DNA from: Zingiber officinale
Lineage: Eukaryota > Streptophyta > Magnoliopsida > Zingiberales > Zingiberaceae
Assembly: GCF_018446385.1 (NCBI RefSeq)
Contig: NC_056004.1
Span: 27,162,492-27,226,491, forward strand
Reading direction: 5' to 3'
DNA: 64,000 nucleotides
Made by a program: the position numbers and the translations under genes. Below are positions 60,079-64,000 of the stretch, piece by piece; within the stretch, counting starts at the first letter, position 1; each line of letters starts with the position of its first letter. Under the pieces are notes generated by a model, which worked only from the letters and a program-made list of their open reading frames with translations, was not told where the DNA came from and made no database searches.

Positions 60079-61386
60079 TGTTGGTATAGGTTACATTGAT
60101 AATCAAGTTTTGATGTATGATAAATATATTAAAGTTAGATGTGTTGTTTGTTTAAACTCTATATCAAGTGTGTAGGACATGATGGGTCTAGAAGACCAAA
60201 ACATGAGGCGGAAGTCCAGCTAAGTTGATAGCTGACATGAAGTCCATATTGATTGAGATCTGGCAGGAGGAAGTCCAGCTAGCTTGATAGCTGGCACGAA
60301 ATCCAAATTGGTTGAATCTGGCAGGCGGAAGTCTAGATTGGTTGAAATCTGGTTGGAAGTTCTAGTGGGTCAAGGGACCTAAAGTCTACAGTTGGTAATT
60401 GGAGATAAGCAACTAGATGATAGATCCAGTGAGGGTGTGTTCTTGGTTGAGGGAACTATAAGCGTTAGTCCAACTTAGGTCCATTTGGGAATCCTAAGCT
60501 GAGACATTGACTAGATCTTGATCTTGGGGAGACATGATCTAATTAATACTACTATCCTGCTGTATTATGCTAACTTTATTTTGTAGGATAAACTTATTTT
60601 TTGTTACATGGACTAACCCTTTTTTGCAGGGAAGAAAGTGCTGAAAAAGGGTGTCTGGGCGCCCAGAAGGGATCCAGGTGCCCAGACCAACTTCACCCGG
60701 GCGGCTGCCAGGCACCCCGCCAGTCCGGCTACCAGGCACCCGGCCAGTCTGGCTGCCAGGCACCCGGCCAGTCCGGCTGCCAGGCACCCGGCCAGTCCGG
60801 GTGCCCAGAGCTGGTCCAAGAACTTGGACTAGAAAAAATATCCAGAAGCTGAGTTACGGTGTGATGACTGGCTAAACCCATGCCAACGGTCCGGACACCT
60901 GGAGGTGGATAAACTTTGTGAATAAAGTTTCAACCAGAAATCACCACGTCAACAATAGTCTAGGTGCCCAGAGGAGTTCCAAGCGTCTGGAATGGGCCTA
61001 TATAAAGGACTTTGACTAGCAGCTTCAGGATATCAATTGCTACAACTTTCATACTCACACACTGCTTTAAAAAGGTCTCCGGGATACTTAAAAGCTGCAC
61101 CGAAAACCCGCGCTCAAGCTTTCAAAGTTGTATTATCGGTATAATTTAATTGCTACAATTGTACTTAAATTTTGTAATTTCTTTGTGATTATAATGATTA
61201 CCCAACGAAAGTACTCAGCGAGTGCGAGCCTTCAAGTAGGAGTCGTCGAAGACTCTAAACTAAGTAAAACCACCTGTGTTAGCGTTCGTTTTTCGTCTCT
61301 GTTTTTTTCCGCTGCGTACTATGGATTTCCAAAAAAGAGAACAATGCTATTCACCCTCCCTCTAGTGTATTTATGGTCCTATAACA
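60079..61386 (+). mobile_element. Second SIRE-type solo LTR
   Basis: It begins TGTTGGTATAGG and ends GGTCCTATAACA, 1308 bp, with a TATA word CCTATATAAAGG near 60988 and the CTCCGGGATACTT-type 3' part seen in SIRE LTRs. It has no primer site or coding domain. No clean target duplication is visible, so one edge may be altered. Confidence 0.72.
60700..60805 (+). repeat. 24-bp GC-rich tandem repeat in the second solo LTR
   Basis: About four copies of CCGGCTGCCAGGCACCCGG plus CCAGT. The period divides by three, so frames stay open on both strands without any protein meaning. Confidence 0.9.
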
Positions 61387-62190
61387 ATATACTATATTGA
61401 ACCCAGTTTTTTTCACTTGTTCCTAGCATATGAGAAATGATGTTGGATCCTTATTGTAAATGGTAAGACGATGATACTCACTATCTGACATAGGGGTGCA
61501 AATGAATCGAGCCGGCTTGCGAGCTTTTCAAGTTGGCTCGAAAAATATTTGATTCGTACGCGAATTTGAGCCAAACTCAAACATGTTCGAACTTTTTTTT
61601 TAGCCGAACTCGAGCCCAAATTATATTTTTTTGATAGTTCGTGAGCCACTCGCGAGCCTTAATATTTTATTAATATAAGTTAAATATATATTAAATAAAT
61701 AAATTTCAAGCCTTTTGAGTATTTATTTTCGAGCAATAATTCGAATAGTTCGCGAATATGTTCAAATCATTCAAGCCGAACTCAAACCCCAGCTCTAATT
61801 CGAACCAAACTCGAATAAAAAATTTTGAATTTTTTGAGTTTCGAATCAAGCTCGAACTCGAATATACCTATTTCGAGCCGAATTCGAGGCTTAGAATTTT
61901 ATATATATTCGGCTCGATTCAATTTATTTACACCCCTAATCTGACACAACAAATGAGTTCATGATACTCTTATATGTCGGACAAAATTAAATTTTTGATT
62001 TTTAAAATACCCTGGGTCATTCAGCTCGTTTCATCTCAAAAGTGATTTATGGATCTAGAGATGTCCAAATCACTTCAAACAAACTCCTATCGTGATACAC
62101 TATATTAAGAGCAACGATTTTTTCAAATAAATTCAAATATGATAAATGGTGTCCAAAGTATATTATAATGGTCACGACAATTATAATCAT
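61387..62190. repeat. Third copy of the 307-base unit, split by a MITE
   Basis: Left part 61387-61490 (AGAAATGATGTTGG, GGTAAGACGATGATACTCAC) and right part 61939-62190 (CAAATGAGTTCATGATACTC, GACAAAATTAAATTTTTGA) align with the units at 57503-58080. Confidence 0.75.
61491..61938. mobile_element. hAT-type MITE with perfect target duplication
   Basis: 448 bp. The ends TAGGGGTGCAAATGAATCGA and (reverse complement) TAGGGGTGTAAATAAATTGA form inverted repeats. The 8-bp target duplication ATCTGACA is perfect (61483-61490, 61939-61946). It is filled with GAGCCGAACTCGAG-like words and has no gene. Confidence 0.92.
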
Positions 62191-62672
62191 TGACAGACAC
62201 CACAAATGAGTTCCTTGGACTTCGAATTTTTTTGAAGATATCAAATTTTATTTTTGAATAGCGAAGTCCCGTCAGCCAATTTCATAATATTTTCACTTTC
62301 ATTGGTTAGAGATGGAATCGATTATAATATTTTCACTTTCATTGGAGCAAAAGGATGCAACTTCGATATTCTCAAATCGCAATAATCAGTATTAGTCTAA
62401 TTAATTAATCAAGCAAATCAATTGCCCAATTTTCTAATTATTATTTAAATACTTATTTCATATTTTTAATCTGATCTATTTGAACTGAAGCTGTTGAAAT
62501 GAACCGATCCTAATTAGAAAATTTCATACTCGAAAAATTTATTTCATTGTAACTTATTCAATGTCATCGCAACGTTATCATTATTCTTCAACTACAATAA
62601 TAATGAGACTGAAGGGCCTTCAGCTTCTCCTCTCGATCCAACCAGTCTCCACCCCGCTTCCATCTCAGGTCA

Positions 62673-63108
62673 TCACATCAATGGAACCGTGAAGTCTGCG
62701 GACAGAAAATTCAAAACTCAAACGTCGATTAATTAAAATTAAACCAAGAAAGATATCGATCATCATTGAGTTGCATGATTTCCTACCTCCGCACTTGGTT
62801 CCTTTGCGCACCGTCTTCCCGCACTTCCTGGCGACGAAGACCGCCTTCTCCAAGCTGATCCTCTTTTCGATACCCGGCGGGAGATTATCGCACAGGCACG
62901 GCAAGTCGACCTTCTTGATTTCGGCGCAGCACGCTGCGGAGGGGTTCACCTTGGGGCCCGGGATCCTAACGTACTTCATGCAGTCGGCGAGGAGGTCGCC
63001 GAGGTCTGCTCCGCAGAACTGGGCGCTCGCAGGCGAGGCGGCCGAGAGTAGTAAAGCGGCGACGATGGCTATCGCACAGACGAAGAAGGGAGCCTTGTGG
63101 TGCGCCAT
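62673..63108 (-). CDS. Non-specific lipid-transfer protein, copy 2
   Basis: Tandem paralogue of the gene at 52379-52817. Exon 1 is 63108-62787 and exon 2 is 62695-62673, with a 91-base GT-AG intron, giving 114 residues. It differs from copy 1 by arginine to lysine at residue 5 and by loss of one serine codon in exon 2 (tail DFTVPLM). The signal peptide and all eight cysteines are the same, so it should fold and be secreted alike. No disabling change is seen. The upstream region is shared apart from a 115-base indel more than 250 bases from the ATG, so expression could differ. Confidence 0.93.
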
Positions 63109-63178
63109 GATGAAAATTTGAAAAGTTGTATCGTCTCCAATTGTCTCGAGTGATGAAACTCTCAGGAGTTTTGTGCAC

Positions 63179-63194
63179 TATATTTATATGCATG
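63179..63194 (-). promoter_or_regulatory. TATA box and RY-type motif of lipid-transfer gene 2
   Basis: The same CATGCATATAAATATA arrangement as in copy 1, at the same distance from the ATG. Its retention is explained by the recent duplication and is not independent evidence of function. Confidence 0.55.
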
Positions 63195-64000
63195 CTGTGG
63201 CAGAAGAAGAAGAATTCGCCGAGAATATTCGCATTAAGTGCGTGAGATTTGGATTCCATGAATAACTGCAGTTTCCATTTGATGGATTACCATAATAATC
63301 ATAAGGATTAAAGGACAGCATCAATTTTTCTTCCATTTTATAAATATTTGTTTCCATTTTAATATTTCCCATATTTATAGCCTTCGGTGCCCGTTGGAAA
63401 TTAAGTTGGGCCATTGGGCTTCAAGCTGTCAGACCAACCGTGGCTGGGTGGAAAATTCATCATTTTGTTAGTCAGGTCATGACGAGACGGTTTGGCTTGT
63501 CAAAAATTCATCACCTGGCTGACCAATTTGACCTATCATTAAATGATACTCCACAAGTCGATCAAAAAATAAAAAGAAATATATAAAAATTGAAGCTTTT
63601 AAATTTAAATTGCACCTTTGAATTTTCCACTTCAATTTAATTTTTTTCCGTAGGTCCATCCAAATCTATTAACGGGCCAATCCATTTGGACCGCCAACTC
63701 ACAACCTATTTAAGTCCGCTTTTAAATTAGTTTATAAAATTTAAATTCAACCGCTTTTGAATTATTTGGTGGGATTCTCGATGGACTAACTCAAATGGAT
63801 GTTAATCACGGTAAACGAGCCGAGTCGAATTGAGATTTGGGATATTCAAATTTATTTTATAAGATAATTGAGCTGAGTCAAGTCGAGTTTAAAATGAACT
63901 AAACTTTTAGAATGATTATTGAAGGTTGGTTTGGTTTATTTTTTTAGGAGCTTGAGTTTGTTTAGATGTTATCGAGTTCTCAATTTAAATGTAAATCCGC

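Larger units (their letters stand above)
62305..64000. repeat. Segmental duplication, copy 2 (runs off the window)
   Basis: Partner of 52011-53850, offset about 10.29 kb. Besides point changes, copy 2 lacks three coding bases in exon 2 of the lipid-transfer gene and about 115 bases upstream of the gene (junction near 63381). Confidence 0.93.

Noticed and set aside
60539-60875. Six overlapping ORFs rich in G, P and R
   Set aside because: Translation of the 24-bp GC-rich repeat in the second solo LTR.

Overview
The window is plant nuclear DNA. It has spliced genes with GT-AG introns, a cytosolic ribosomal protein eS8 gene, seed-plant lipid-transfer protein genes, a PIF/Harbinger transposon and many Ty1/copia and Ty3-type LTR retrotransposons primed by plant tRNA-Met and tRNA-Asp. 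The AT-rich, retroelement-dominated layout suits a large angiosperm genome. A monocot is my guess (low confidence); I cannot name the species.

Layout. 1-34.4 kb is one stack of nested transposons. The oldest layer is a minus-strand LTR element with a tRNA-Asp primer site at 2158-2174; it runs off the left edge, and its 5' LTR is split into 2180-3706 and 34093-~34400. Inside that LTR sits a SIRE-like copia element (3707-34087, minus strand, 5-bp target duplication ATTTC). It was later hit by a PIF/Harbinger transposon (10452-23856, target duplication TTA), a 3.1-kb solo LTR (24188-27289, target duplication ACAAT), a SIRE-type LTR (~27337-28148) and a further LTR (~28769-31438) that itself holds a hAT element (29803-30841). 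The Harbinger element was in turn hit by a copia element with 131-bp LTRs (10626-15874, target duplication TTATC) and by a gag-only element (17475-21548). Subtracting the inserts leaves about 4.1 kb for Harbinger and about 10.4 kb for the SIRE element, both normal sizes.

34.4-48.4 kb: a SINE-like repeat, a foldback repeat, the intact five-exon eS8 gene (36210-38474), a 3 x 45-bp repeat, a hAT transposase relic, a decayed LINE (minus strand) and an intron-bearing, frameshifted fragment of a coatomer beta-prime gene. 48.4-51.9 kb: the first two exons, and possibly the last, of a small glycine-rich membrane-type protein gene that I cannot complete.

52-64 kb: two nearly identical two-exon lipid-transfer protein genes (minus strand), carried on a duplicated segment about 10.3 kb apart. 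Between them lie a long (AT)n tract, old direct repeats, and a repeated unit of about 307 bp broken up by two SIRE-type solo LTRs, a TRIM element (58587-59251) and a hAT-type MITE (61491-61938).

Only eS8 and the two lipid-transfer genes look intact. No operon-like or multi-gene pathway is visible. The main content is transposon layering whose order of insertion can be read from the target duplications.
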